Assembly (NCBI RefSeq): GCF_003217255.1
Contig: NZ_QJTE01000001.1
Span: 558,001 to 622,000, forward strand
From: Pseudoroseicyclus aestuarii
GTDB lineage: Bacteria; Pseudomonadota; Alphaproteobacteria; Rhodobacterales; Rhodobacteraceae
Reading direction: 5' to 3'
Length of the DNA stretch: 64,000 bases
Below are positions 63,644 through 64,000 of the stretch, in pieces. The translations under genes and the position numbers were made by a program. Below the pieces are notes generated by a model. It was not told the origin of the DNA and made no database searches. It saw only the letters and a list, made by a program, of their open reading frames with translations. Each line of letters opens with the position of its first letter. Within the stretch, counting starts at the first letter, position 1.

Positions 63644-64000
63644 TGCACAAGCTTTTCGAGATCGCGACGCGCGGCCCCGCGCTGTACGAGTTCACCGATG
63701 ACGTGGCCCATTGGGCCTCGAACTGGCCCGAGGAGGAGGGGCTTCTCACGCTTTTCGTGCGGCACACCTCCTGCTCGCTCCTGATCCAGGAGAATGCCGA
63801 TCCGGAGGTCCGCACCGATCTTCTCGCCTACCTCCGCCGGCTGGTGCCGCCGGGCGACGATGCCAGCATGGCCTACCTGACCCATACCTACGAGGGCCCC
63901 GACGACATGCCGGGCCACATCAAGGCGGCACTGCTGCCGACGAGCCTGCAGATCCCGGTGGTCAGCGGGCGCCTCGCACTCGGAACCTGGCAGGGGATTT
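63643..64000 (+). CDS. YjbQ-family protein, 3-prime end beyond window
   Basis: The first 119 residues are visible and the frame is open at the right edge. VRHTSCSLLIQENADPEVR near 37-55, THTYEGPDDMPGHIKAALLP and RLALGTWQGI match the UPF0047/YjbQ family, for which weak thiamine-phosphate synthase activity has been reported. The full protein is normally about 140 residues, so only the end is missing. ATG 63643 overlaps the upstream stop. Confidence 0.9.
   Translation, partial: MHKLFEIATRGPALYEFTDDVAHWASNWPEEEGLLTLFVRHTSCSLLIQENADPEVRTDLLAYLRRLVPPGDDASMAYLTHTYEGPDDMPGHIKAALLPTSLQIPVVSGRLALGTWQGI

Overview
The window is a dense, G+C-rich chromosomal segment from an alphaproteobacterium, most likely of the Rhodobacteraceae/Roseobacteraceae group. 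The evidence is the mix of family-typical genes (DUF2849 between cysG and cysI, DUF934, DUF4169 next to a ribbon-helix-helix protein, HlyU, a CTERM-sorted surface protein, KMSKS-less MetG) and many ATGA, TGATG and CTAG gene overlaps. No rRNA, tRNA, CRISPR array, prophage or transposase was seen. Most of the window reads as core genome with accessory catabolic inserts.

Layout. 1-600: end of an xdhC-like gene and a small exported protein. 656-7373: infC with a probable AUA start, then a tightly overlapped sulfate-assimilation operon on the minus strand (cysG, DUF2849, cysI, cysH, DUF934, ferredoxin-NADP reductase) with a divergent Lrp-type regulator. 7370-10167: cytochrome P450, and a TetR gene divergent from an SDR gene across a double-palindrome operator. 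10203-22776: housekeeping genes (tpiA, an IscA/HesB protein, a YcaQ-type glycosylase, map, an MscS channel, a MurA-like enzyme, a SufT-type protein, metG). Within this stretch sits a two-gene SatD/DUF3307 module preceded by repeated GGTTGC-N10-GCAACC sites. 22777-31565: aldo/keto reductase, a lipoprotein, a carnitine-dehydrogenase/thioesterase fusion, an EF-hand/ECF-sigma/metal-sensor cluster, fumC and an orphan HWE-type sensor kinase.

31566-48848 is a pentose/hexose catabolic island. It encodes a cytoplasmic GH51 arabinofuranosidase preceded by a possible 36-codon leader ORF, a MalK-type sugar ABC transporter, aldose epimerase, lactonase, KDPGal aldolase, KDGal kinase, a LysR regulator, AraD1, L-arabinonate dehydratase, a Gfo/Idh sugar dehydrogenase and a 2-oxoglutarate semialdehyde dehydrogenase. 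Together these describe uptake of arabino-oligosaccharides, non-phosphorylative oxidation of L-arabinose to 2-oxoglutarate, and a De Ley-Doudoroff-like branch for D-galactose sharing the first enzymes.

48848-64000: an Lrp regulator divergent from bifunctional putA, a metallophosphoesterase frameshifted in a G6 run, pdxJ, an amidohydrolase paired with an unrecognised protein, then dnaG, rpoD, hlyU and rmuC, a small membrane-anchored protein and the start of yjbQ.

The most interesting unexplained items are the SatD/DUF3307 module (SatD looks like a class III nucleotidyl-cyclase fold coupled to a membrane protein), the leader ORF of the arabinofuranosidase operon, four convergent gene pairs that share a CTAG stop, the loss of the catalytic histidine in the carnitine-dehydrogenase-like fusion, and the AUA start of infC.
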